64,000 nucleotides of DNA, from the NCBI GenBank assembly GCA_965223355.1, contig CBDCWE010000003.1, positions 4,650,001 through 4,714,000 on the forward strand. The letters run 5' to 3'. Source of the DNA: Tectiglobus sp965223355 (lineage in GTDB: Bacteria > Pseudomonadota > Alphaproteobacteria > Rhizobiales > Hyphomicrobiaceae). Numbering within the stretch: the first letter of the stretch is position 1; each line of letters begins with the position of its first letter. A program made the position numbers and the translations under genes. Below the pieces are notes generated by a model. The model worked only from the letters and a program-made list of their open reading frames with translations. It made no database searches and had not been told where the DNA came from. This document shows, piece by piece, positions 34,688 to 42,917 of the stretch.

Positions 34688-35134
34688 ATGAAGTTTGTCC
34701 TGCCGCAACAAGTGCTGTCCATTCCCGCCCTGGTGGTCGGCCTCGTACTGGGCGGGCCGGCAGCCCTTGCCGAACTGAAGCTTTGCAACGCCACCCCCAG
34801 CCGCATTGGTGTTGCCATTGGCTACCGGGATGAGCGCGGGCCGGCCACCGAAGGCTGGTGGAGCATTGGCGCGCAAACCTGCGAGCGCCTGCTCAAGGGC
34901 CCCGCCCCCAGCCGATATCTATACATTTATGCCATTGACTACGAGCGCGGCGGTGAATGGGCGGGCACTCTTCCGATGTGCGTGGGGATCAAGTCGTTTT
35001 TGATCCGCGATGTCAACAACTGCGAGCAGCGTGGCCATCGCGCCGTCAAATTTTTCGAAGTCGACACTGGCAACGCCACCAATTGGACTATTCGCCTGGC
35101 CGACCCCGAGGACATCAAAGCGGAGCCGCAATAA
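34688..35134 (+). CDS. DUF1036-family exported protein
   Basis: A 148-residue protein with a signal peptide (VLSIPALVVGLVLGGPAALAE) and a DUF1036 domain. The domain includes LKLCNATPSRIGVAIGYRD, then EGWWSIGAQTCERLL, YLYIYAIDYERGG and four to five conserved cysteines. The function is unknown and a periplasmic location is likely. AAGGG precedes ATG 34688. In many relatives this gene lies next to pyruvate kinase and the DUF1244 gene; pyruvate kinase is absent here. Confidence 0.92.
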   Translation: MKFVLPQQVLSIPALVVGLVLGGPAALAELKLCNATPSRIGVAIGYRDERGPATEGWWSIGAQTCERLLKGPAPSRYLYIYAIDYERGGEWAGTLPMCVGIKSFLIRDVNNCEQRGHRAVKFFEVDTGNATNWTIRLADPEDIKAEPQ

Positions 35135-35383
35135 GGCGCTGCCCGCTCATTCATCACGTCTGCGAGCGATCACCGCAGTCAGGAGACGTGAACTTGAATG
35201 ACACCAGTGGTCTCTATCACGTAAAATGGCGCATTCAGACGCTCAGATTTGGCCAAGATTAAGCAAGGCACGGCACCGAGAACGGGCTGGTTATCCATTC
35301 CAGTGGTGCAACGCTTGAGATCGCAGTACCAAATCGGCGTCCGCAGGATATGGCCTATGTGCCCAGATTTATGCGTTTGCGGC

Positions 35384-36118
35384 CTAGATGCCGCGTCCTT
35401 CGACTTTGCGCTTGAGGTCCTTGAAGGCTTTGGCGGCCTTGGGCCAGTTCGGATTGACCTCGATCAGACGCTTGTAGACTTCAAATGCGCCGGCCTCATC
35501 CCCCGTCTCCTGTAGGATCGTCCCAAGACCGTCAAGTGCGCGAAAGTGATTGGGATCCAATGCGAGTACCCGCCGCAGGTCTCCCGCCGCGCGGTGCAGG
35601 TCACGTTGCTTGTAGAGGGCATAGGCGCGCCGGTTCCAGCCTTCGGCATAGTCGGGTGCAAGTTCCGTCACGGCCGTCAAATGCTCGGTTCCGAGTTTGT
35701 ATTTCTTGCTCTTGACGGCTTTGATCCCACGCTTCAAGAGCAGGTCTATGGTCGGGCTGCCGGAGGTCAGATAGACGCGCTCCAGCGCCTGACTGATCCG
35801 CTTTGCCGCTTTCTCGTCCGCTGCGGTTGCAAGCAGGGCATAGAGGCTGTCGCGAACGCGCGCGCGCTGGTGCGCATTGGTCGGAATACCATCCTTCAAG
35901 ACGGCTTCAAGCGGCGTACGCGGCTTCGCCCGCGCAACATCGCGCTCGCTCAGCCGCGGCTTGGCCTGCGGCTTTTCAGGCTGCCTCGGCGTTGCCGCCG
36001 GATCGTCCTTGTCAGTTGGCGGCACAACCGATTGCGCCGACAGGTTGCTGCCGGCCATCAACATAATGCTGGCGCAGACGACTGCGACAAACGTTCTCAC
36101 GGGCTCAAAGCACATCAT
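35384..36118 (-). CDS. Exported tetratricopeptide-repeat protein
   Basis: A 244-residue protein with an N-terminal signal (FVAVVCASIMLMAGSNLSAQ), a Pro/Lys-rich linker and three to four TPR motifs in the second half: KKYKLGTEHLTAVTELAPDY, RDLHRAAGDLRRVLALDPNH and DEAGAFEVYKRLIEVNPNW. TPRs mediate protein contacts; the partner is unknown. Start ATG 36118 is chosen as the first Met of the signal; an adjacent ATG lies at 36115. Confidence 0.82.
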   Translation of the reverse strand: MMCFEPVRTFVAVVCASIMLMAGSNLSAQSVVPPTDKDDPAATPRQPEKPQAKPRLSERDVARAKPRTPLEAVLKDGIPTNAHQRARVRDSLYALLATAADEKAAKRISQALERVYLTSGSPTIDLLLKRGIKAVKSKKYKLGTEHLTAVTELAPDYAEGWNRRAYALYKQRDLHRAAGDLRRVLALDPNHFRALDGLGTILQETGDEAGAFEVYKRLIEVNPNWPKAAKAFKDLKRKVEGRGI

Positions 36119-36317
36119 GGCGCCCAGCCTAGTTTGCAATTGCGGCAACGTCAAAACGTTGTGGCAGCGGGCGCCGCACTGTGAACCGGCCCGCCAATTA
36201 CGCCGCCGGCGGCAACCGAATGCGTCCAACCCAGGCGCCCTTTTGAGTTGCGCAAGTCACGCGATGCCAAAGGGCAGCCCTTGGTCGGGTTGCAAGCGCC
36301 AGTGCGCTGAAGTTGCG

Positions 36318-36456
36318 CTAGAGCAACCTGCCTTTATTCGGAATCGGAACGATCCCGAATAAAGGCAGAAAGTTGCTCGCCTCTAAAGTGGCGATCATCT
36401 TTGTGCTTTAAGTTGGAACCGCAATAGCGGTTCCAACTTAAAGCACGATGATCTAG
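36318..36456 (+). repeat. CTAG-bounded two-hairpin repeat, copy 2
   Basis: Same orientation as copy 1. Hairpin 1 is broken by two extra A residues in its right arm; hairpin 2 lacks the AAAG next to the right end. The right CTAG (36453-36456) overlaps the stop codon of rpmJ. Confidence 0.9.
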
Positions 36457-36578
36457 CCCTGACGGGCCTTGAAGCGGCGTTGGGTCTTGTTGATGACGTA
36501 GAGGCGACCGCGCCGCCGCACGATGCGACTGTCGCGATGGCGCACCTTCAATGCCTTGAGCGAGTTCTTAACCTTCAT
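36453..36578 (-). CDS. rpmJ: 50S ribosomal protein L36
   Basis: A 41-residue bL36 of the type found in alphaproteobacteria: MKVKNSLKALKVRHRDSR, IVRRRGRLYVINKTQRRFK. The cysteine zinc ligands of the classical form are missing, which marks the zinc-independent paralogue type. The frame is open upstream to 36656, but the MKVKNSLK start fits the family. Its TAG stop lies inside the CTAG end of the adjoining repeat. Confidence 0.95.
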   Translation of the reverse strand: MKVKNSLKALKVRHRDSRIVRRRGRLYVINKTQRRFKARQG

Positions 36579-36838
36579 CAGACGATGCCCGTATCCTGGC
36601 TGCCGCAAATCCGTCAACGCCCGAGCGAACAGGCGCGGTGCGGCGGTGAATTCCATTGGGAAGGACGTGTTATCGGCCTTTTGGACCCGTTAGTCAACCA
36701 GCACGCACCGGAACCACCTGCCGCCCGTTGGCGCGGGCCCCGGGCGCAATTCCCTGAGCCCATGACAGTTAAGCATTGGTCATGCGCTGCGATATCGCTA
36801 GCATACCCCAAATTTCCTCACGTTATCGCGAGCCCGTC

Positions 36839-38014
36839 ATGAAACACACAAGTGTTGGCATCGTTGGCGCCGGGCCGGCCGGTCTGTTACTGGCGCGGCT
36901 CTTGAACCAGGCCGGTATCGACTGCCTGATCTTAGAGCAACGCGATCGTGCCTACGTCGAGGGCCGGATCCGAGCCGGGGTCCTTGAACAAGGCACCGTT
37001 GACGTCCTGCGCGCGGCCGAAGTCGCAGATCGCCTCGACCGCGAAGGCCTGATCCACGATGGCATCAACCTGTCGCTCAACGGCGATCGCCGCCGTATCG
37101 ATCTTCGAACGCTGAGCGCCGGCAAAACGGTCACGGTCTACGGTCAAACCGAGGTCACACGCGACTTGATTGCCGCCAACCTCGCAGCCGGTGTCGAAAT
37201 CATCTTTGCGGCCGCCGACGTCGACGTTCACGCAATCGACAGCGATCGCGCGCAACTGAGCTACGTTGTCAATGGCGCAGCAGCCACGGTGAGCTGCGAC
37301 TTCATCGCCGGTTGCGATGGCTACCATGGCGTCTGCCGCCGTCGCATTCCCAACGACAAGATCCGTTGCTTTGAGCGTTCCTACCCGTTTGCCTGGCTTG
37401 GCATTCTGGCCGAGGCGCCACCGGCCGACAAAGAGCTGATCTATGCCCGGCACGACAATGGCTTTGCCCTCTACTCGATGCGCTCGCCGACCCGGTCGCG
37501 GAACTATATCCAGTGTCGCCCGGATGAAGACCTTGAAAACTGGCCCGATGATCGTGTCTGGCAGGAGCTTCAGCGCCGCCTCGGCCCGGCCCACGCCGGC
37601 GCGCTGCCCGAAGGCCCCGTCATCGAAAAATCAATTGCGCCAATGCGCAGTTTTATGGCCGAGCCGATGCAATACGGGCGCCTGTTTCTAGCTGGCGACG
37701 CCGCCCATATCGTGCCGCCGACCGGCGCCAAGGGCCTCAACCTCGCGGTCTCCGACGTCCACTATCTGTCCGAAGGCCTAAAGGCATTCTATGCCAACGG
37801 CTCAGCCGCGCTGCTCGATGGCTATTCGGCAACGGCGCTCGCCCGGATTTGGAAAACCCAGCGCTTTTCGTGGTGGATGACGTCGCTGTTGCATCGCTTC
37901 GAGGACGACGACGCGTTCGGTGACCGTATTCGCGCGGCCGATCTGTCCTACGTGCTCAGTTCCGAAGCGGCCCAGACAACCTTGGCTGAAAACTATGTCG
38001 GCCTGGCGTTCTGA
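36839..38014 (+). CDS. pobA: 4-hydroxybenzoate 3-monooxygenase
   Basis: A flavoprotein hydroxylase that converts 4-hydroxybenzoate to protocatechuate with NAD(P)H and O2. The 391-residue length matches the family. Motifs are GAGPAG (10-15, FAD), the RIRAGVLEQGTVD segment characteristic of PobA, AGCDGYHG, and GDAAHIVPPTGAKGLNLA near the C-terminus. A longer frame opens at 36776 but ATG 36839 fits. No protocatechuate pathway genes lie in the window; the next gene is a ThDP-dependent enzyme. Confidence 0.93.
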   Translation: MKHTSVGIVGAGPAGLLLARLLNQAGIDCLILEQRDRAYVEGRIRAGVLEQGTVDVLRAAEVADRLDREGLIHDGINLSLNGDRRRIDLRTLSAGKTVTVYGQTEVTRDLIAANLAAGVEIIFAAADVDVHAIDSDRAQLSYVVNGAAATVSCDFIAGCDGYHGVCRRRIPNDKIRCFERSYPFAWLGILAEAPPADKELIYARHDNGFALYSMRSPTRSRNYIQCRPDEDLENWPDDRVWQELQRRLGPAHAGALPEGPVIEKSIAPMRSFMAEPMQYGRLFLAGDAAHIVPPTGAKGLNLAVSDVHYLSEGLKAFYANGSAALLDGYSATALARIWKTQRFSWWMTSLLHRFEDDDAFGDRIRAADLSYVLSSEAAQTTLAENYVGLAF

Positions 38015-38117
38015 CGCCCGGCCTCTGACCGCTCTGCTATGGTCAGCAACATTGCCGCCTGAGGCGGAACCACCGTGCCGGGATGGTTCGGGCTCGGTCT
38101 GAAAGGGTGTAGAACAC

Positions 38118-39857
38118 ATGGACAAACGTTTGCGCCCACAATCCGTGACTGCATCCAAGACGACGTCCATGACTGCCGGCGGTGCCTTGCTCGCCCGCCT
38201 CAAAGCGCTGGGCGTCGACTATATCTTCGCCAATTCCGGCACAGATTTCCCGCCCATCATCGAGGGCCTGGCCGAAGCAGCGTCCGGCGGCTGGCCGACG
38301 CCCGAAGCGCTGGTCATTCCGCATGAGCACACCGCCATGGGTATGGCCCATGGCTACACTCTTGAGACCGGCAAACCGCAAGCGGTCATGCTGCACACCA
38401 ACGTCGGTCTCGCCAATGGCGCGATTGGCGCCATCAACGCGGCGACCGACAACATTCCGATGATTTTGATGTCGGGTCGCACCCCGACAACTGAGAAGGG
38501 TCGGTTCGGCGCGCGCACCGTTCCGATTGGATGGGGCCAGGAGATGCGCGATCAGACCGCCCTCGTCCGCGAGGCGGTCAAATGGGACTATGAACTGCGA
38601 TATCCGGAGCAGATCACCGAGATCATCGATCGCGGCGCTGCCATCGCCAAGTCCTGCCCGCAAGGCCCGGTCTATATCGCATTGCCGCGCGAGGTCCTGT
38701 GCGAGCCGTGCCCAACCGCCGATCTTGGCCAACCGCCGACCATGGCCCCGACCGCCCCGTCCACGCCCGACGATGCCCTCAAGCTTGCCGCGCGCTGGTT
38801 GGGTGATGCCGAGCGTCCTTTGATCATTGCCCAGCGCGGCGCCGGCACGGCGGCAGGCTTCGCGGCACTTGCCGAGCTGGCCGAGGATTGGGCCGTTCCC
38901 GTCTGCCAATATTGGGCCACGGCGCTTGCGATCGCGGCGGATCATCCCTCCTACGTCGGCATGGACCCGGCCGCATGGGTGGCCTGGGCCGACGTCATTA
39001 TCGTTGTGGACAGCCTCGCGCCGTGGTCGCCGGACTGTCACCAGCCGGCGCCAGACGCCAAAATCGTTCACCTTGGCCCGGATCCCTTGCAGGTCCGCTG
39101 TCCAATTCGCAACTTTCGCTCCGATCTCTCGGTTGCATGCGACACCGGGGCGGGCCTCGTGCGCCTACTGCGCGCGATGCCCAAGGCGACCCGAAAACGC
39201 CAACGCCAGATCGAACGCCGCCGCCCGTCGGTTGTCGAAGCCGCCCGCCACAACCGCGCCGCCATCGAACAACTTGTCGGCCGGCCCGAAGACGCGCGCA
39301 TGACCAAGGCATGGGTCGCGCATTGCATTGGCGCAGCGGTTGCCGGTCACGACGCGACGGTTTTGTCCGAGCTTGGTGCCCCGTTGGCGCCGATCAACCT
39401 AAAGGACCACGGCAGCTGGCGCCAGGAACCGTGTTCCGGCGGCCTCGGCTGGAGCTTTCCGTGCGCCATCGGCATGAAACTGGCCGCCCCCGGTAAACTC
39501 ATTGTCGCAACCATGGGCGATGGATCGTACATGTTTGCCAATCCCGTCGCCTGCCACCAGGTCGCCGAAGCCTATCAAGTTCCGATCGTGGTCGTGATCC
39601 TCAACAATTCGGAATGGGCTGCGGTCCGCCATTCCGTCCTCGGCCTCTATCCCGACGGCCACGCCGCCAAAGCCAATACCATGCCGTTGACGGCGCTATC
39701 ACCGAGCCCCGACTTCGCAGCGATCGCACGGGCAAGCCGCGCCCACGCAGAAACCGTTGACAAGCCGGATCAGCTCGCCGATGCCCTGCGCCGCGCCATC
39801 GATGTCGCGCAGCACGACCGCAGACTAGCGTTGCTCGATGTCCGCATTGTACCCTGA
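38118..39857 (+). CDS. Thiamine diphosphate-dependent enzyme (acetolactate synthase/benzoylformate decarboxylase superfamily)
   Basis: A 579-residue ThDP enzyme with the usual three domains. The N-terminal Pyr domain has the catalytic Glu in IPHEHTAMGMAHGY. A central domain follows, then the PP domain with GDGSYMFANPVACHQVAEAY and the closing VVVILNN, the Mg/ThDP motif. It is not a typical IlvB (no partner ilvN, divergent N-terminus). The reaction is unknown. Position 103 bases after pobA suggests, weakly, aromatic or 2-keto acid metabolism. AAAGGG lies 10 bases before ATG 38118. Confidence 0.85.
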   Translation: MDKRLRPQSVTASKTTSMTAGGALLARLKALGVDYIFANSGTDFPPIIEGLAEAASGGWPTPEALVIPHEHTAMGMAHGYTLETGKPQAVMLHTNVGLANGAIGAINAATDNIPMILMSGRTPTTEKGRFGARTVPIGWGQEMRDQTALVREAVKWDYELRYPEQITEIIDRGAAIAKSCPQGPVYIALPREVLCEPCPTADLGQPPTMAPTAPSTPDDALKLAARWLGDAERPLIIAQRGAGTAAGFAALAELAEDWAVPVCQYWATALAIAADHPSYVGMDPAAWVAWADVIIVVDSLAPWSPDCHQPAPDAKIVHLGPDPLQVRCPIRNFRSDLSVACDTGAGLVRLLRAMPKATRKRQRQIERRRPSVVEAARHNRAAIEQLVGRPEDARMTKAWVAHCIGAAVAGHDATVLSELGAPLAPINLKDHGSWRQEPCSGGLGWSFPCAIGMKLAAPGKLIVATMGDGSYMFANPVACHQVAEAYQVPIVVVILNNSEWAAVRHSVLGLYPDGHAAKANTMPLTALSPSPDFAAIARASRAHAETVDKPDQLADALRRAIDVAQHDRRLALLDVRIVP

Positions 39858-39860
39858 AAC

Positions 39861-39964
39861 GGGCAACGCCCTTAACATATCGCCGCTTTGCGGCGATCCT
39901 TGAGGGGCTTTCAGCCCCTCAAACACCCCGACCAGGGGATGGATCCCCTGGACCCGAAACTTGT
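39861..39964 (+). repeat. Five-hairpin repeat, copy 3 (lacks hairpin 1)
   Basis: Begins four bases after the stop of the ThDP gene with GGGCAACGCCCTTAAC, a shortened hairpin 2, then hairpins 3 (ATCGCCGC/GCGGCGAT), 4 (GAGGGGCT/AGCCCCTC) and 5 (CCAGGGGAT/ATCCCCTGG). No IS is inserted. Confidence 0.85.
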
Positions 39965-40461
39965 AGCGCCCCCGCTATGGCTTGACACACGTCTTCGAGC
40001 TTGAGGCAGGCCCGGTCGGCAGCGCGATGACTTCGGTTGCACGATGACCGCGACGACGTTGAGCTGCGACGCCTTCGACCTCGTGCACCACCGGCGTTAC
40101 CGAGATGCGACAGAGCCTGCTTGATTGGCCCGATGGCAGCATTGTGATGAGCTGATAGCGACGAGACTACACTATATCATATAGCGTTACGGAATATTGC
40201 GTTACAACGTGCGCCCGAACCATCCCGCCGCCGCCCGACCATCCTAAGGCCACGATCGCATTGGTGGTCCCGGGAGAGGAGCGGGGAACGGGCGCAGAAC
40301 CGGCCGGCACGGTGAACCCGCCGTGGGCAGGCATGATTTAGGATTGATTGCGGCGTCGGCCCGATGCCCGCGTGATTGGCTGCGAGCAATGGTCCAGCGC
40401 CGACCTGCGCCGGACGACTGATATCAGCACGAACCGAATGTGTATGACGAAGGAGAGGATC
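39965..40461. other. Intergenic region upstream of an L,D-transpeptidase gene
   Basis: About 500 bases without a supportable gene. An AT-rich patch near 40168-40190 contains the small palindrome CTATATCATATAG and a GCGTTAC direct repeat, a plausible promoter area. Confidence 0.4.
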
Positions 40462-41085
40462 ATGGGACGTGGGACCAAATTGCAGCGGCTCGTCATCGGT
40501 TTGACCGTCATAATTGCGGCCGTCGCTGCCCGCGGCCCGGCCAATGCTCAATCCTGGTGGGGCGGTGATAACTCGGTTTATGACACGAGCGTCGTCAGCT
40601 TCAGCAAGAAATACCGGCGCGGCGAAATTGTCGTCAGTTTTGGCGATCGGCGCCTTTACCATGTCATCCGACCGGGCCAGGCGGTCAGCTATCCAATCGC
40701 GGTGCCGAGGCGGCGCAGCCGCTGGCATGGCGTGCTGCGCATCTCGCAAAAGCGCGTTAACCCGGCCTGGACGCCAACCGCTAATATGCGCCGCGAAAAC
40801 CCGAAACTGCCAGTTTTCGTGCCCGGCGGCCACCCCAGGAACCCGTTGGGCGTGCGCGCATTGTACCTTGGCAGTTCGCTCTATCGCATTCACGGAACCG
40901 ACGCGCCCTGGACGATCGGCAAGAACGTCTCGAAGGGATGCGTGCGCATGCACAACGAACACGTCATCGAACTTTTCCGGCGCGTTGGAATAGGCACCAA
41001 GGTTACGGCCACCTGGAAGAAGTTCCGCACCACCACGTTTGCCTCCTCATCCGGTGCCAGGGAAGAGGACTGGAGACCCTGGTAG
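40462..41085 (+). CDS. L,D-transpeptidase (YkuD family), short exported form
   Basis: A 207-residue exported enzyme that cross-links peptidoglycan or attaches proteins to it. The signal peptide is RLVIGLTVIIAAVAARGPANAQ. The YkuD domain shows YRIHGTDAPWTIGKNVSKGCVRMHN with the catalytic His and Cys (about 160). GGAG sits six bases before ATG 40462. Rhizobia carry many such paralogues; a second, larger one is at 52335. Confidence 0.92.
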   Translation: MGRGTKLQRLVIGLTVIIAAVAARGPANAQSWWGGDNSVYDTSVVSFSKKYRRGEIVVSFGDRRLYHVIRPGQAVSYPIAVPRRRSRWHGVLRISQKRVNPAWTPTANMRRENPKLPVFVPGGHPRNPLGVRALYLGSSLYRIHGTDAPWTIGKNVSKGCVRMHNEHVIELFRRVGIGTKVTATWKKFRTTTFASSSGAREEDWRPW

Positions 41086-41131
41086 CCTGCCGGCCGCGCG
41101 CTGTTCCTCGCGTCTCGAGCGTTGGTTCTCT

Positions 41132-41267
41132 CTAGATCATTGTACTTTAAGTTGGAACCGCTATTGCGGTTCCAACTTAAAGTACAATGATGATCGCCAC
41201 TTTAGAGGCGAGCAACCTGCCTTCATTCGGGATCGTTCCGATTCCGAATGAAGGCAGGTTGCTCTAG
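41132..41267 (-). repeat. CTAG-bounded two-hairpin repeat, copy 3
   Basis: Inverted relative to copies 1 and 2. It carries paired changes: GTACTTTAAG/CTTAAAGTAC instead of GTGCTTTAAG/CTTAAAGCAC in hairpin 2, and TTCATTCGG/CCGAATGAA instead of TTTATTCGG/CCGAATAAA in hairpin 1. Pairing is preserved in both stems. It lies between convergent genes. Confidence 0.92.
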
Positions 41268-41353
41268 CCAAATCCAGCTCCGCACGTGCACTGTTAATGT
41301 CGTCAGCTTTGCGCGACGGATGGGTCTATATGGCTTGCCACGGCAGGGCTTGG

Positions 41354-41704
41354 TCAAGCGTGGGCGAGAATATTGACAAGGCGCCCGTGCGGATCGCGAA
41401 CGCAAAAGCGGCGCACCCCCCACGGCTCGACTTGCGGTCCATACGCGATCGCAATATCAGCGTCGCGCATTCGTTCAAGCGCTGCATCCAGATCGTCAAC
41501 TTCGATCGACAGGTCCGGAACCGGCAGGCCGGAACCACCATCGCTTGCAACACTGACCTGCGCCGGCATTAGCTCGGAGGAGGCAAAGGTCACAATCCAT
41601 CCGAGATCCATGACCACGTCCAGACCCAGCACATCACCATAAAAATGGCGCGCCTGCTCAACCCGCGAGGTGGCGAGATTTGCAACGATCCGCTTCACGA
41701 TCAT
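41354..41704 (-). CDS. VOC-family (glyoxalase/dioxygenase fold) protein
   Basis: A 116-residue vicinal-oxygen-chelate protein: VKRIVANLATSRVEQARHFY, then GLDVVMDLGWIVTFAS, a central EVDDLDAALERM helix, and the closing GVRRFCVRDPHGRLVNIL. The metal-ligand set is incomplete by eye, with no clear His at the first position, so it may be a binding protein rather than an enzyme. It lies 36 bases after the HAD gene on the same strand, probably in one transcript. Confidence 0.85.
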   Translation of the reverse strand: MIVKRIVANLATSRVEQARHFYGDVLGLDVVMDLGWIVTFASSELMPAQVSVASDGGSGLPVPDLSIEVDDLDAALERMRDADIAIAYGPQVEPWGVRRFCVRDPHGRLVNILAHA

Positions 41705-41740
41705 GGCAACATTCCAGCTTGCTCCAGGACCCTGGCGATC

Positions 41741-42709
41741 CTATCGACCGTCGCGGCGCAACCGCCAGGCCTCTTCACCGATCCGGATGTCGGCGAGGAT
41801 CCGTTCGAGCAGCAGGCAGGTCCGATCAAACAGCGCCGACCCATCCCGGTAATCGGCCGGCGCGTAGAAATCGCAACGTTGGGCGTCAAACAGCTTGACG
41901 CACTTCGCCTTGGACTGGCCCGGCGGATAGACCGCGAACGCATAGCCACCGTTCTTGCGCATCACTGCCATCGACGGCACGTCGGTATCACCGTCACCGA
42001 AATAGACCATGTTCGAGAACGGCACCGGACGCTCGCCTTCGGGCATATGCTCGTTAATACTCTCGCCCAGATCCTCGACACCCTTGTTGATGCGAAACAG
42101 ATACTGCGTCTTGCCGGTATCCGTGATCACCCGCTTCGGGTACGGCAGATCGTAAGCTTCGAACCAGTATTCCGACGCGAATACGTTGTAGAAGCGATCA
42201 TAGATCCGGGTACCCTCAATGATCTCGGTGAGACCGGATGAAATCAGATAGTGGCGCAGTTCGACATCCGGGCCGGCGGCATGGTTGGCGATGAACCGTT
42301 CGATCGCACCGAACCAGCCTTCGACGCCCGGAAAGAACACGACATCGCGGCCTTGGGCAACCAGGTCGTCACGGTCGATACGCACGCCCTTGTCTTTCGC
42401 CTTCTTGTAAAGCAGGTGCATATAGGTGATCAGCGGGTCGGCCTGCTGCTGCTTTGCGATCCGATTGCTTTCCGCCCAAAATGACGCCGGGTCGACCCCG
42501 AGCTTCGGCAGAAATGCGTACTCCTGCATGGGCCGCGGCGACAGGGTCCCGTCAAAGTCATAGACCAGGGCGATCGTCTTCTTGTCGAATGCGGGACGTT
42601 TGGCCTTTGCAACGGTTGTGCGCGGCACCGGCTGCTTGGCCTTGCTGCCGCCCCGACGGGCGACCTTCGGCCGATTGCTCGGCGATGCCCGCATCGTCCG
42701 TTCCGCCAT
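41741..42709 (-). CDS. HAD-superfamily phosphatase
   Basis: A 322-residue haloacid dehalogenase-type hydrolase. A basic 40-residue N-terminal extension precedes motif I, ALVYDFDGTLSP with the nucleophilic Asp. Motif II is YLISSG, and the late acidic motif is VYFGDGDTDVPSM. The substrate is unknown. ATG 42709 has GGGAG eight bases upstream and is preferred over a TTG at 42715. It is divergent from the sarcosine oxidase operon. Confidence 0.88.
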   Translation of the reverse strand: MAERTMRASPSNRPKVARRGGSKAKQPVPRTTVAKAKRPAFDKKTIALVYDFDGTLSPRPMQEYAFLPKLGVDPASFWAESNRIAKQQQADPLITYMHLLYKKAKDKGVRIDRDDLVAQGRDVVFFPGVEGWFGAIERFIANHAAGPDVELRHYLISSGLTEIIEGTRIYDRFYNVFASEYWFEAYDLPYPKRVITDTGKTQYLFRINKGVEDLGESINEHMPEGERPVPFSNMVYFGDGDTDVPSMAVMRKNGGYAFAVYPPGQSKAKCVKLFDAQRCDFYAPADYRDGSALFDRTCLLLERILADIRIGEEAWRLRRDGR

Positions 42710-42917
42710 ACCCAAGACTCCCGAAGTTCAACTGCCAAATACCAACCGCCAACTGCCAGGTTGCATTGGCGTGCTGTTAACTGATTCGGGGGCGAGACCA
42801 AGGCAATCGGCCGGATTGTCCGGGAACTTGGCTCAATCACCGGCGGGCGTTCGAGACCGGACTTGCCTCCCTGCGTTGTCTGCGCCAAGTTGCAAACGTT
42901 GATCCTGGGAGACACTG

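Noticed and set aside
42781..42917. Riboswitch upstream of soxB (glycine-type considered because of the product glycine)
   Set aside because: No recognisable conserved riboswitch core could be found by eye.
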